Source of the DNA: Patagioenas fasciata
Lineage: Eukaryota; Chordata; Aves; Columbiformes; Columbidae
Length of the DNA: 64,000 bases
Direction of reading: 5' to 3'
Assembly (NCBI RefSeq): GCF_037038585.1
Contig: NC_092520.1
Location: 57,254,501 to 57,318,500 of the forward strand
The notes beneath the pieces were generated by a model. That model ran no database searches. It saw nothing but the letters and a program-made list of their open reading frames with translations, and had not been told where the DNA came from. Made by a program: the position numbers and the translations under genes. The stretch's first letter is position 1; each line of letters starts with the position of its first letter. Below, piece after piece: positions 23,277-35,510 of this stretch.

Positions 23277-26200
23277 ACTTTCAAGCAGGACTGCTTGCAG
23301 ATTGTGGCTCTTAATCATTAGAAATGGGAATGTTTTATGTGCATTTGTACCAATTGCTGGAACTGAAATTTGGATAGAGGAGAAAGCAAATTAACACTAG
23401 AATATGATTGTTCCTAATTTAGTGCATCATTGAGTCTCACGTTTCCTGCTCTGTGGGTTTCTGCTATGTAAATATTGCGGTGGTGATGCACAATCTGTCT
23501 CCACTTTGTGCCAGTAATACTTAAATTAGGGGTCGCCTGAAGGAAGATTTTATGCTAGTTGCGGCATTGTCAGTTAATTATCTTAAAGGTTATTTGCTAT
23601 AATCCAGTTTGCCTCTTTTTGAAAGGAAAAAAAAAAAAAAGTTGCAGCTAAATATGTTTATCTTAGTTGCAGCCAAGCCTGGGCTAGTTAAAAAGCAAAA
23701 TCCCAATGTCAGAACAGGGAGTGCAGATGAGCCGGGAATGGTTCGTGTGTGCTTCTGTGGCATTCGAGTGGGAGACAAATCTCTGCAGTAGTGAAGTTCA
23801 TATGAAAGACTGTGCATAGGGTCTCACTTTCTCCAGTGTCCTATAAAGGTTTTTTCTGTACATTTCTTCATTTTCTGGCAGGTAGAAATAGATCAGAGTG
23901 TGTCCCTTCTCCGTTCCCCTGTATTTCTGATACTGCAGGTGTTGTGCACTAGAAATGCTGGAAAGGTGAAAGCAGAAATGCTGCTTTTGTCTCAGGGTAA
24001 AAGTATGACAAGGTATTTGCTATTGCTCTGCCCTTCTCTTTGCTGGGCTATCGCATCTCCTCTGGGGTACCTGGGTGTTTCAATTGCACCCATTACTAAG
24101 ATATTTGGGTGCTGTCCTGAGCAATTATTTGAGGGTCACTATGAGGATGCTATATGCCTGTATCCCTTTGTTCTGTTCCCTTGCTTCTGTTCCCTGTCTT
24201 CATGCAAACAATTTAGAAACAGAAAACATATCACTGGTTTTGCCCATTATTCCAATTTGCAAAGCTTGGCTCTCTTACAGAAGGCATCGTTATAAACATA
24301 CTGCTGCTGCAAATCTGTAGGCAGGTAGATGCCAAAAGGAAAAAGTCGGACTGCAAACCAAATATTGTTTATGTTTTTGATGTGTATAATACTGTTCATT
24401 CAGCTGAATTTAGTGTCAGAAACTCATCTACAGAATATCCCTGTCATATGAACAATAGATGGGGAGAGCAGACTAAATTTAACTCTAGTCCCAGTATCAC
24501 ACAATCATGAAGCCAAATGTTTAATATTGAAGAATTCTGTTTTAGGCAAGCGTTAGTCTTTGGATTGGTTTTGAAGCTGTTATTTTACTGATATAATGCT
24601 GGTTTCTAGCTTATATCAGCCATTCAAGGGGGTTTTGTTTAGGTTTCAGAGATATTATTCTTTTTAAACAAATGCTTTTAAAATAGGTTATAAGCTTCTG
24701 TAATCAGCTGCAATAACAGATTTGCTGAAGGTTTGTGATTTGAGCTTTTTATTTAACCAACCAGGTTGCATTCGTCTTATATTTTTGCATGCAGCCATCT
24801 ATGAATAAAAAAGGACTGGCATGTTAATATGTGAGCTTATGCATCTTGTATCACTGCCGTATTGCTGGGATTCATAGGAAAATCGGAAAAATAGTTTTCC
24901 GTGTAGTGTTGCAAACTTCTTAATTTGAGTTTGCAATCTGGTATTATAAATGTGTCAGTAAGAAGAGCTTGGACAGTCTCATTACTGAATTTTTTTTCCA
25001 AAGCAAACACGTCTCACTGAGGGAGCCTCTTGCTCCGCGTCCTAGCGACATGCTAAAATGTAATAACTCTTCCCCTACCACCTCCTGACAAATACTCCAC
25101 ACAGCGGTTTTAGTAATCCTCGTGTCCTAATGAAACACCTCTTCTGTTTTCCTTCTCCTTTTATTATATTAAAGTGTTCATGTCAGTAAGACTAAAAATA
25201 TAGCTGTGGTTAATATGGTTGAGACTTGCTTGGTTTTGCCATGTTATTAATCAAAGTTGAAAGCCTGGAAAAAATAAATGTGAGAGATTTGTGTGGCTGT
25301 TTGTGTGGTAGGTAAGTTCCTGGTCTGCAGTCTCTGGGATCTGAGTTTGCTGTTAACTGGGCTTAAAGTCTGGTGCCTTTAGTCCACGATATTTTATATT
25401 AAAATACAGTAATAAGCTTTTATCATCTATTCCAGTCTGAAAGCTACAATTGCTAATAATCTTTCTTTGAGAAAAAGCTGAACCAGACTACTTTATCCTG
25501 GAGGCTGAAATGCTTTGGCATAGTAGCCCCCAAATGTGAGTACAGAGATCAGGAAAAATTAGGATCTCAGATGAGCACTGTGGAGATGCTGTGGCAGTGT
25601 CCAAACAGAAGGAAAACAGACAGCTAACCAGCTAGCCAAAAGTATTTGGGCTTGCCTTCCGGAGATAGTCCTGCTTGAGGGGTTGTTTTGGTTGGGCTTC
25701 TAGGTTGTTTTGGTTGTGGGGTTGGTTTTTTTTTTACATATCTTATCTGACTGAAAAATAGCCAATCTAGGAAATAAATGGTAGCGTTGTGTTTTGAACA
25801 CTTAGAAGATAAATGTTGAAAAAGTACATTTTGTATTTTATACAACTATTTGTCAAGTGCTCTATCTTGTCTAGAACTTTGAAATCTAAAACTGAAAAGT
25901 GCTTAAAAAGTAAAGTATTCTTTCTGCATCATTTCAATATTTTTCCAGTAGAATCGCATTACTAGAGGATGTGATTTCCAAAAATCAAGAATTCATCCTG
26001 AAGAAAGCAGGGGTGGCTGTTAGACAAATCTACGTACAAGATAAAAGTCAGAGCATGTTCAAAATTAAAAAGAAGGGTAATAAACACTGTTCTGGTAGTC
26101 TAAAAGACAGTTTCTGTTCTAAATTTCTGAAGAATTTGTACTGTATTATACAGGGAAATGATCTTATAAATCCAGATTGAGTCCGAAGGAGAGAGTTAGT

Positions 26201-29200
26201 GGGAGAAGCTGGTAGCCTATTTCAAGAAAAAGATCTGACTTCCATTAATGAAGGTATAATAGTTTTTGCTAGTAACTCCTGTGTTTACATTACCTATACA
26301 CTGGATACAGAAATATAATCTTTTCTATATGTAGTTAGTGTTTACATATTACAAGAAATTAAGACATTGAAAACGTGGGTTTGAGCCATTTGACTTGCAA
26401 ATACATCAGGCACAATATCATTATCTAACAGGATCTTCCTGAATCTTCTGTTTATTAAATAAAAATCAGACAGAAAGAAAAACAGAAAAGAGGTTGCTTA
26501 TGCAATTATCTCATGCACTAATTTATAAATGCTTTCAAAGCATCTGCACATTAAACCAGGGAATAGGGAGCTACATGCAGTCACCAAAGTCACCTGTCAG
26601 GTAAGGATAATTTAGAGTTAAGGTAAGTAATTCACAAAACCAAGCTGTAATAAGGGTTGGATATTTTAGATCCCACGAGGCAAAACAGAAGAAATACCTG
26701 TACATGCCACATACGAATGCACAGAGTGCTTGTTAGAAGATCTGTAGCATAGGTTTCTTGCATTATATTCTGTGCCATTGTATATCACGTACCCGGCAGC
26801 TGAGGAATAATACATATGAACTCCAGCAATTTTACAAACTGTACGGCTTCTTTTACGGACCTTTCCAGAATTATTAAAAATCTTAGGAATGCATTTATTT
26901 ACACAGTATCTGCTCAACAAAGGAATGGAAATTTCCAGCAGTGGCTCCCTTATAATGCTCTTTGTTTAGGAAAAGCTACCCCACGCCACTGTATCTTAGA
27001 GACGATGCGCCCTCCGTGCTTGGGCCAGATCCAGCTCCTGCCGCCACACAGGGAGGTCTCTCCCCGCTGCCCTCCCTCTCCCAGCTGTGCCAGGGAAGGC
27101 TCCCATACACAGCCCCAGCCACGAGGGATCCATCCTGGCCCCATCAGTCCCACGGGTGCTGAAGGAGCAGGACTGTGCCCTGGGGGCGGCAGGCTCCCCC
27201 CAGCCTGCGTCCTGAGAAGGATGCGCTGGAGCATCCCTCTGTCGCAAGGCAGTTGTGGGACTCATCAACCCGCAGGGATTACATCGCACTTTATAGGGCA
27301 TTATATCTCAGGGTTTTACACAGAGCTGAGGGTGAGGGAGCAGCCTGGCTCCCTGCTCCACTCACCCAGGTCAGACTGCAAGCAGAGCTTCGAGGTGCCA
27401 CCAGCGAAGCCAGATCCCATCCTGGGGTGATGCTGATAGCACAGTGTACCCGTGCATACACTGGGTTGCAGCACTGTCAGCCCTCACTCTGAGGACGCAG
27501 GGCATTTGCTGTCATTTATGTTAATCAGGCAATGTATATTCCTCATGCAGCAGAGTGCGGGACTCCGGGATTTGTCATAAATTGCCACCTTTTATGATCT
27601 TTGGCCTTAAGAAGTATAGGCTCAGGTGTGTCTCTATGCAAAGATGGAGGGCGCTGATGGGATTTAAGTGTGGGCCACTGTTACGTGGTTCATTTTTTTA
27701 AAAAAGTGGCCATGTGAAATTTTAATGTGTAAATTGATGTATAAGTAGAGATCAAGAGAGCTCATGTTAGTACTTCAAGTTTCTCTGTACAATCTTATTA
27801 TTTGAAAAAGACTGTAGAAATATGTTTTGTGTCACAGTTGAAGGCTTTTCTCTTAGAATGATCCATCTGGGGGCAAATTTCAAACCTTTACACTAGCGCA
27901 GAAGGGGCTGTATTAGCTAATTGCTTGTGCTATACTGGTTCCTAGACTGGCGCAATCAGTCCTGAGGGAGTTATGCCAGGTGGGGAGAGAAGGAGACAGA
28001 TTTTACTATGCGGGGCTGCAAAAGCTCCTAAGCAGGGCAGAAACTCATACAAAGCATTTTCTTGCCAGCTCCATACTTACACACACACACTCCCCGGCAG
28101 GCAATCAGTGGCTCTTAATCTGTTTTCCTCCACTCATTAAATCCCTGTGCCCAAAACATAGGGGAAGAGGGACTTGAATGGAGGTTTGACATTTCCCTGT
28201 GGGAAATGTCCATCACCTTTCCACCTTGAAGTAGCTCCAGAAGGAGGTGGCTCGTGTCCTGGGGGACATGAACCCTGCAGAGGGCAGGGTATGTCACCCC
28301 TCTGGGTTCCTCCTCAGCCAGGCACGACCCCTCTGTCCTTGCCTGTTCAAGGAGGTGCCTGCGGTGTCTCGGCGAGACAGGGCGAGTGCCTTTGCTTTTG
28401 GAAGGGCTGTGCCACACCACCATGCTCCCAATGCACGGGATGCTTTTTGTGGGGGCGGAGCGGGGGGACACCCGTGGCTGCAGACACCTGCCCGCCGTCG
28501 CGCCAAAACCTGCTCTGCACCAAGCAACCCACCCGAGCAACTACCCACCTTCCAAATCCCTTTTTAAAAAAGCATTAACAGGTGCTCCTGGGCCTCGTTT
28601 CAATTTCTAAAGCAGGATCTAACCAGAGATATAGTGTCCTGACCAGATGGCTCTTTTTAAGGCTTACTGAGGGAATTCAGAAGCCTATACAGCCAAAATA
28701 TTGTTTCAGTTAATTTAGGTAGCAGCAGTCTTGCTGCCTCTTCACTCCTCTCTGTGCTAGCCAGCTTTTTCAGAGAGCTGGAGAAGCTCTCTGCAAAACC
28801 TCCATCAGCTGAAACAGAGAATGGCAGTAAAAAATGGATGTTCAATCCTATTCAGAAAATGAGTCTGAAATTAGAAAAACTATAGACTACAAAAATAACG
28901 GTGATTCCGTTCTTGCTGGCAGAACAAGCTTCACTGTTATTGCTTTTCTTGCCTGCGTTGTATTTTATAGCTACCTTCCCTTTCAGTATCAAATGCCTTT
29001 TGTGTGTCCTAAAGTCATTTATTTACAGATTAAATTTTCTAATCTATATTTAACAAATTGCTTTCGTGACTATAAACCTCAAGTTAATTCTAAATGACTT
29101 AATTAAGGGCATCCGAGGATACTGAAGTCTTAATATTAGTTACTTTTCATTTTTCCATATAATAACCATGATGCTCACTGGGGGAAAAAATGCCTGGTTG

Positions 29201-32189
29201 GATAGGATGTTTGTCCAGGAAGCTGCTTTTGTGCTATAAAATAAAGATTTGCTTGGCAGCAGCAAGTGCACTCTCTAGGATTCTTCTGTTCCCAATGCAT
29301 TATAAGATGGAGGATGGAAATCAGTGGAGAATATTCCTGATATTCCTGATTTCTAGGAGCCTCTTCTCTTTGTTTAATTTGATTCTTTCCTACTCTAGAG
29401 GAACACATAGGAAGGCAACAGCCACACTGAGACAGAAACAAAAGAAGACCTAATGACAGCAACAATAAAAACAAAACAAAAAAGACACCACCTTGTGTCT
29501 GCCTTTCATAAACAGGGTGTTTGCCCAGTGAGAGGTAGAGACTTTGGTGGCTTAGAGTTTCTGGATCTGGACCAAGCAGGATCCCCTGGCCCATCCCAAC
29601 CTAAATGGCTGTCCCCAGTGGTTCAGGCAACTTGGTGGGGCTGTAAGTGGGAAAAACAGTTTTTCTGGCTCATACAGCAAGGCAAGACCCTTATCCATAG
29701 GCTGGGAACAAAAATAATGAGTGGAGGAGAAGTAAAGGACCTTGTAGGTCCCTGTTCTTCGTATTTCCAGCCTCACTGTGGACTCAAGGGATAACAAAGT
29801 CCTCCCTACCTGTTAAGCTTTTAGAAAGGGCTTTTTCTGTCAGAGTTCTTGTACTGTTGCTAGGGAGTTATTTGAGGTAAAAAATTAATCTCTGCTTCAT
29901 GTTGTTGATCTTTCTTTCTTGACCTTTTGTGTCCTTCCATCCACTCCTGGAGGTAGAAGCCTGTCTCATACAAACAGGCCTGCTTCTGGCATTACAAACT
30001 GGCTTATCCTGTGAACTAGCTGCTCTGGTGGAAGTTTACACTGCTGAAAAGAAAAAATTTAAAAAAAGGTAGTGGCATTTGAAATTTTCTTCGTATCAAC
30101 AATATCGCTACAGAAACTTGTTGGTGCCGATACTTTTGCAGAATTCCCTCCTCATCCATCCCTTCCTTCAGCAGATCACAGAGACCCACTGAGCATCTCC
30201 TATTGCCAAAAAGTCACTCTGACAAACCTTTTCAGGGATCATTTGCTTTCCCCAAAGATTTCGTGTATATGTGCCTATCCTCTCATAATGTTGCTACAAA
30301 AGAAGGTGCGAATGCCAAAGGGTTCAAAGGAGAGGGTATAGAAATACGTTATCTGCAAAACTGTTTGTATAGCTTGCTGTGCGTGGAGACTTCAGTTTGT
30401 CATACGTGACTATATGAATTATTTGGGCATTTCCTACTTACTTCAAAGATGCTAAAGGAAGGCCATAGTTGTGTGTTAGCATGATTTGGAGGCAGGACAG
30501 GTCTGATCAGAAAGGAATGCTAGACGTGATCTTGCTATAGCCTGAAGAATGTGCTCAGTTGACCCAGATATCATTGAACACCTCCTAGCAGCTCACTAAC
30601 CTTTGGAAGTTCATCACTAAAAGGTGAAATAATGACCCAGCTCTTTATGATGGCTCTTTGGCTACGACTTGTAGAAGAAAAAAATTAATTAAACCTGCAA
30701 TCAGCACCATCACAGCTGTTAGCTTATTTCTTACTCTTGACTTCCCCCAAAATATGGTTTCAACCTTCTGTTTCAAGGGAAAGTCATTCCTTTGTAGTCA
30801 GGATAATCACTCCTCCCTCAGGCACAGACCCAACACCATTTGCTGCGACCAGGACTCTCTTCTCTTTTGTTCATTACCTGTAAGCAAATCCCAGCCTTCT
30901 TTTTAAGCCCCAAAGCAAAGATTTCCAAATTTCCTCTGCAGGGGGTCACTTAAACAGTGTGTGTTTTCATTTAATCCCAAGGCAATTATCTTCCTGAATG
31001 CCGTGCTTTTTAGGGGGACCCTTTGCCATCCACCTGCTTCCTTCCCTCCTCAGAAGAGCAAAGCTGCCCTTCTTCCAGAGCACAACACTCTTGTTTCCTT
31101 CTAACAGTTGATATTGTGCAGGATTAGAGATAATGTTCTCAGACCCAAGCAGATTTTAGTGAGTTTATTTCATGTATTTTTGTGGTCTCCAGAAAGTCAT
31201 AACTAGACCTTCGGGATTTAGAAGTGGGCAAGCCACTGAATTACCATGGAAAGAATTGATGTTTCTTAGATAACCAAGATGTTTCTTGCATCTGTGGACT
31301 TGAGGATGTTTGTCTATACCTGTTCTCCATTTACCCTCTGGGAGGTACACAAGGTTTGCACTGGCCAGCTGGCACTGGCCCTTCTGCTCATTTCCATTTA
31401 CCCTGGCATCTGCCTGTGAGTGCTGGTGCAGGTCACGGGGGTTAGAAGGAGACTTTCATAATTACTTATTTGGACAATGGCTGTATTCACACACAGCCTC
31501 TGGCCCAAGTTACCAGAGCTGCGTGGAAGCTCTGTTTGATTCACAACATCTCCTAATGATGAAAGGGGAGGAGGAGAGAAGGGTGGCTGGCTCACTGGTC
31601 CCCCTACGCCCAGTTTCCCTGGGTCCTAGCTTCACGTTTTCTCAGAACACAGACAACTAGAGCAAGGAGGTAACTTGACTGCCACACACTCGTTGCAGGG
31701 GTTTGGTCTGCAAAGGAAAGTATTGCTAGCAAAACCATTTAGAAAAGTAAGTGAAGAAAAATTAGACAATATTTCTAGCCTCATGACGGCAGAATGCCAT
31801 CAAAGCATCTCCCCTCGCTTATGAGTTTCCATCTACTAGTGGCAGAGATTTTTTGGCAGTTCCATAAGCATTAGAAAACCCCTATCTTAGACCTATACTT
31901 AATTCAGTATTCAGCAGCGGGTGCTTTCTTGTCGGTATTGCAATTTGATGGAATGTGACCTTGACTTGCTTTTTCTTTTCTTCCGATGGCATGGGTACCC
32001 AGAGTCCTCTCCATGCCAAAGCCAGGATCCCTTAGCACCTCCAACTCTGCCATCTAAATCGCCTGACTAGATCCTCAAAGTAAACTGCTTTTGAAAAAGT
32101 TGACTGTCTCTACATAGTGGCCCAGGGCAGCCCACACATTGACACACGCAACAAATTAATATAGCACTATTTGCTATATGCTTTCATGT

Positions 32190-32430
32190 GGTGCAAAACA
32201 AATGATTTTTTTTCTACTATAGACAAGCCACTGGCGTAATTTAGTCTTTATAACTTATTTAAGAAAGGCCTCGCCGCTCTAACGTGGAACTTAAAGTTGT
32301 TGACTACGTGTATGATGAGATCTGGTAGGGCATCAAATCAAAGGCTTATTAGCGAAGGCTCGCTGATGATCAGTGTATTTAATAACAGCAGTGGCTCCCA
32401 AAACAGAGCGCAGAGCTCTCACAAGCAGTG
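32190..32430. promoter_or_regulatory. Candidate regulatory element in last CLYBL intron
   Basis: A compact, CpG-containing island of complex sequence with a consensus TCF/LEF site ATCAAAGG at 32337-32344, CGTAATTTAG and TGATGATCAG. It contrasts with the repeat-like flanks. The functional call is inference. Confidence 0.35.
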
Positions 32431-33977
32431 CTCACATTTGAAATCCCATCTTCAGTAGGTCAGGAAGCCAGTAGACTTTTTGGAACTTACAGGACTTATT
32501 TGGTAGTTTGAAATGTACATACTTGCTATGCCTTAGAAAAGCAAATCCTCACATTCAATACCAATACAGGTGATTAATAAATTCCAGTGGCTTAAAAACT
32601 GAGGGTCTGCAGTAACCGAGCTCATTGCAGTCATCGGGATGGACGTGGATAGAGGCACAGATAACCACAGATGGCTCAAATGCTGAGGAAAAAGCCTCAA
32701 GCATTCCCAGGTGCATGAATACATGTAGTGCTTCCATCCTGTCAGCCGAAGGGTACTATCTTGTCTGATCACTGTCCCACGTGTCCCGAAACAATTATTA
32801 TTTTACTTTAATTAAGTCATGTACATTAATCCACAGCTCAGAGAGAATTGTGTCACATAACTATGAGGTGCCTTAAATGTTCTGTATCATAATGGTTTTA
32901 GCCAGCTTCTCTTGTTAACCTGGTGGTACGTAAGAAAACAAAAGACGATGGGAGTAAAACCCCACATAACATTGTATATTACATAAAAAGGTTTCAGGAC
33001 AGATGATGAAGTATGGAACTTTACTTTCACTGATCTTCTGGAAAAAACATGAAGGGTACCTCACTTGCAATCCTGTCCATCCCCTGTCGAAGTCAACACA
33101 ATTCTACCATCCAGGACAAAAACTAACAAGAGAATTGGCTGTGTCATTTCTTCCCCTTTCCTGGTTCCACCAGAACGTATTGATCCCCAGACAATACAGA
33201 AATCATGGACTCTGAATCCCATCCATTTAACTTCTAGAAAGGTAAAATACCTCTTACGATAAAAAAACTATACTCTGTTTATGAAATGCTCGTATAGATT
33301 TACCAAGCTCTTAACTACCCCCAAAAGTTTCACAGAGCAAATGTTCCTGGATGCTGCCACACATAGACACACACAAAAAGAGGAGGTCTTCATGTTCCAA
33401 GAAGCACTGCATTGGTGTGTTCACCTTTTGGCCATAGCAAATAACACACCAACACTGAGACTCTTTCTGTGACTTGATGCATGTCATTTCTTATAGGTAA
33501 AGGAAATTTTTAAGGGTGACATATAGATATGACACAAGCCATGTCCAGGATCCATGGCTACACATGACCAGAGTTGTCTTCTAAGCTGTCAAAGAAGAGC
33601 CCTTAACTACATCTTGAACTTGGCTAGATCTGAGGTGGTTTTGGTAGTGCCTGCATTATCCAAAAGGAGTTTCATAAGGTACAAGCATAAGCTCTGCCAA
33701 ACTGAAATGTTACAAAGTTTGGTTCTGCATCTCTTCAGTCTCTCCACAGCCACCTGGAAATTTATTGCATTAGGTATTCCTATTGTCCACCTTGATTTGT
33801 TCCCCCTTTTTCATAAGCCTGAATCTTCAGCTCCTGATCTGTGAAAATGACTGTTCTCTGTCAACTCTGCCCTCTCACTTCTCTTATCTGTAGGCTGGAT
33901 CTTTGTATCACTTGGGGCTGACCATGCTCAATTCTCATTTTTCCAATACTGTATTTTTTTGCTCGTCCCTTCTGGGA

Positions 33978-34025
33978 AAAAAAAAAAAAATAAAAACAAC
34001 AAACAAACAAACAAACAACAAACAA
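33978..34025 (+). repeat. Poly-A plus (AAAC)n tract
   Basis: A14 followed by TAAAAAC and AAAC/AAC units. Confidence 0.9.
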
Positions 34026-34809
34026 CAGCTTTCTATAATTTTTAAGTCCCTTCCAGCTGTTTTCTGTGTTTGCAAAAAGCCTTCTCTGTTCCATTCTCAA
34101 AGGACTTTAGGACATATTGAAATTCAAAGTAGAGCTGTTAAGACCTTACTCAGCTTGGCCCACATCTTGCATAAACAGCTGTTACATTTTTTTAAATGTT
34201 ACTAGTGTTTTAACAGAGCATTAAGTGTCATTTATTGCCTTCAAATGCTACATGGTTCCTGCAGGATAGAGCAAATTGCACAGTATTGGTCCTGCATCAT
34301 TCAGCCCGAAGAAAGTGGTTTAATACAAGAGATGGGGAAATGATGACTTGGGAGGCTTTGGGGGCAGCTGCAATAACCAGGTGCAGAGAAGGGGACCTGG
34401 ATGGGTCTGCAGCCTTCTTGGTGCTCTCACTGAGCTATCCAGAAAGAAAACACCTTTGAGTCTTTCCTCACTTGTCAGTCAACTGGGAAGAGCTCTTAGC
34501 TAGTCTACATGATGACCCACACGGGAAGCACTGCCTGTTAGCTTTCTTCCTTGATTTCTCCCAATAGTCAACCCCAACACAGGCATACAGCAATCAGGCC
34601 AAGGGAAACCAAAGGTTGTGCAAACACAACGCCCTCTGCCATGTTGTGTTGCCTTCACAGCAGGCCAGCCCAAGTGCCCTTACAGCTCACATACCTACAG
34701 GCTGCTGAGAGCCCAAGTCGTCCTGTTTTTCACAGGGCTTCACCCTTAGCACGTTCACAATGTTGCTGCATGAAGGATGACACTGCATAAGAATAGCAGA
34801 ATGTGTATT

Positions 34810-34895
34810 GAAGATGTCCCAGCTCATTGCAGGGGCGTTGGACTAGATGACCTTTGAAGGTCCCTTCCAACCCAAACTGTTCTATGGTTCTGTGT
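34810..34895 (+). mobile_element. CR1 LINE 3'-end fragment, + orientation
   Basis: The run GAAGATGTCCCAGCTCATTG, then GTTGGACTAGATGACCTTTG, TCCCTTCCAACCC and a TTCTATGGTTCTGTG tail matches the last ~85 bases of avian CR1. It is 5'-truncated and lies about 175 bases from an oppositely oriented CR1. Confidence 0.85.
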
Positions 34896-35070
34896 GCTGC
34901 CTCACATAAAATGAGAGCAATGTCTTTGGCCTGCAGAGCCCCCCATTCCTCAGAAGGGCTGCACTTCCAGCCTTCTACCTAGTAAGTACCACGGTTGTCC
35001 TTCATTCCCTGACTTCTCATCCCACCCAAGTTACTTACACCCATGCATCATCACCCGAAGGCTAGAGTAG

Positions 35071-35510
35071 AATCATAGAATGTCCTGAGTTGGAAGGGAC
35101 CCACAAGGATCATCGAGTCCAACTCCTGTCCCTGCACAGGACAACCCCACAGTTCACACCATGTGTCTGAGGGCTTGTCCAGTCTCTTCTTGAACACTGT
35201 CAGGCTTGGGGCTGTGACACCTCCCTGGGGAGCCTGTTCCAGTGCTGCACCACCCTCTGGGGGAAGAACCTTTTCCTCATGTCCAACCTAAATCTCCCCT
35301 GGCACATCTTCCTGCCATTCCCTTGAGTCTGATCACTGGTCACCACAGAGATCAGCGCCTGCCCCTCCTCCTCCCCTGGTGAAGAAGCTGTAGTTGCCAT
35401 GAGGTCTCCCCTCAGTCTCCTCCAGGCTGAACAGACCAAGTGACTTCACCCGCTCCCACCGGCTGCTGCTTCTCCCAGCATCTCTGTCAGCCTTTACCTG
35501 GAGGGCCTGT
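35071..35510 (-). mobile_element. CR1 LINE fragment, minus orientation, with the C-terminal end of the pol frame
   Basis: It opens with AATCATAGAATGTCCTGAG and GTTGGAAGGGACCCACAAGG, the reverse complement of the CR1 3' end, and continues upstream into coding sequence. On the minus strand at about 35200-35439 the frame contains [11 protein letters not shown] and HWNRLPREV, the typical C-terminus of the CR1 reverse transcriptase polyprotein. It is 5'-truncated and non-functional. The left end is sharp; the right end near 35510 is approximate. Confidence 0.85.

Noticed and set aside
26816..27430. 204-codon + strand frame, the longest in the window
   Set aside because: Composition changes from AT-rich to GC-rich halfway, giving a Pro/Gly-rich tail; frames on the other strand are equally open; no domain recognised.
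28115..28578. Overlapping 134-141 codon frames on both strands
   Set aside because: Multiple frames open at once in a GC-rich patch, typical of low stop density and not of coding.
35200..35439. 79-codon minus-strand frame with conserved-looking protein
   Set aside because: As a host gene: it is the C-terminal remnant of the CR1 reverse transcriptase frame and is annotated as a mobile element.
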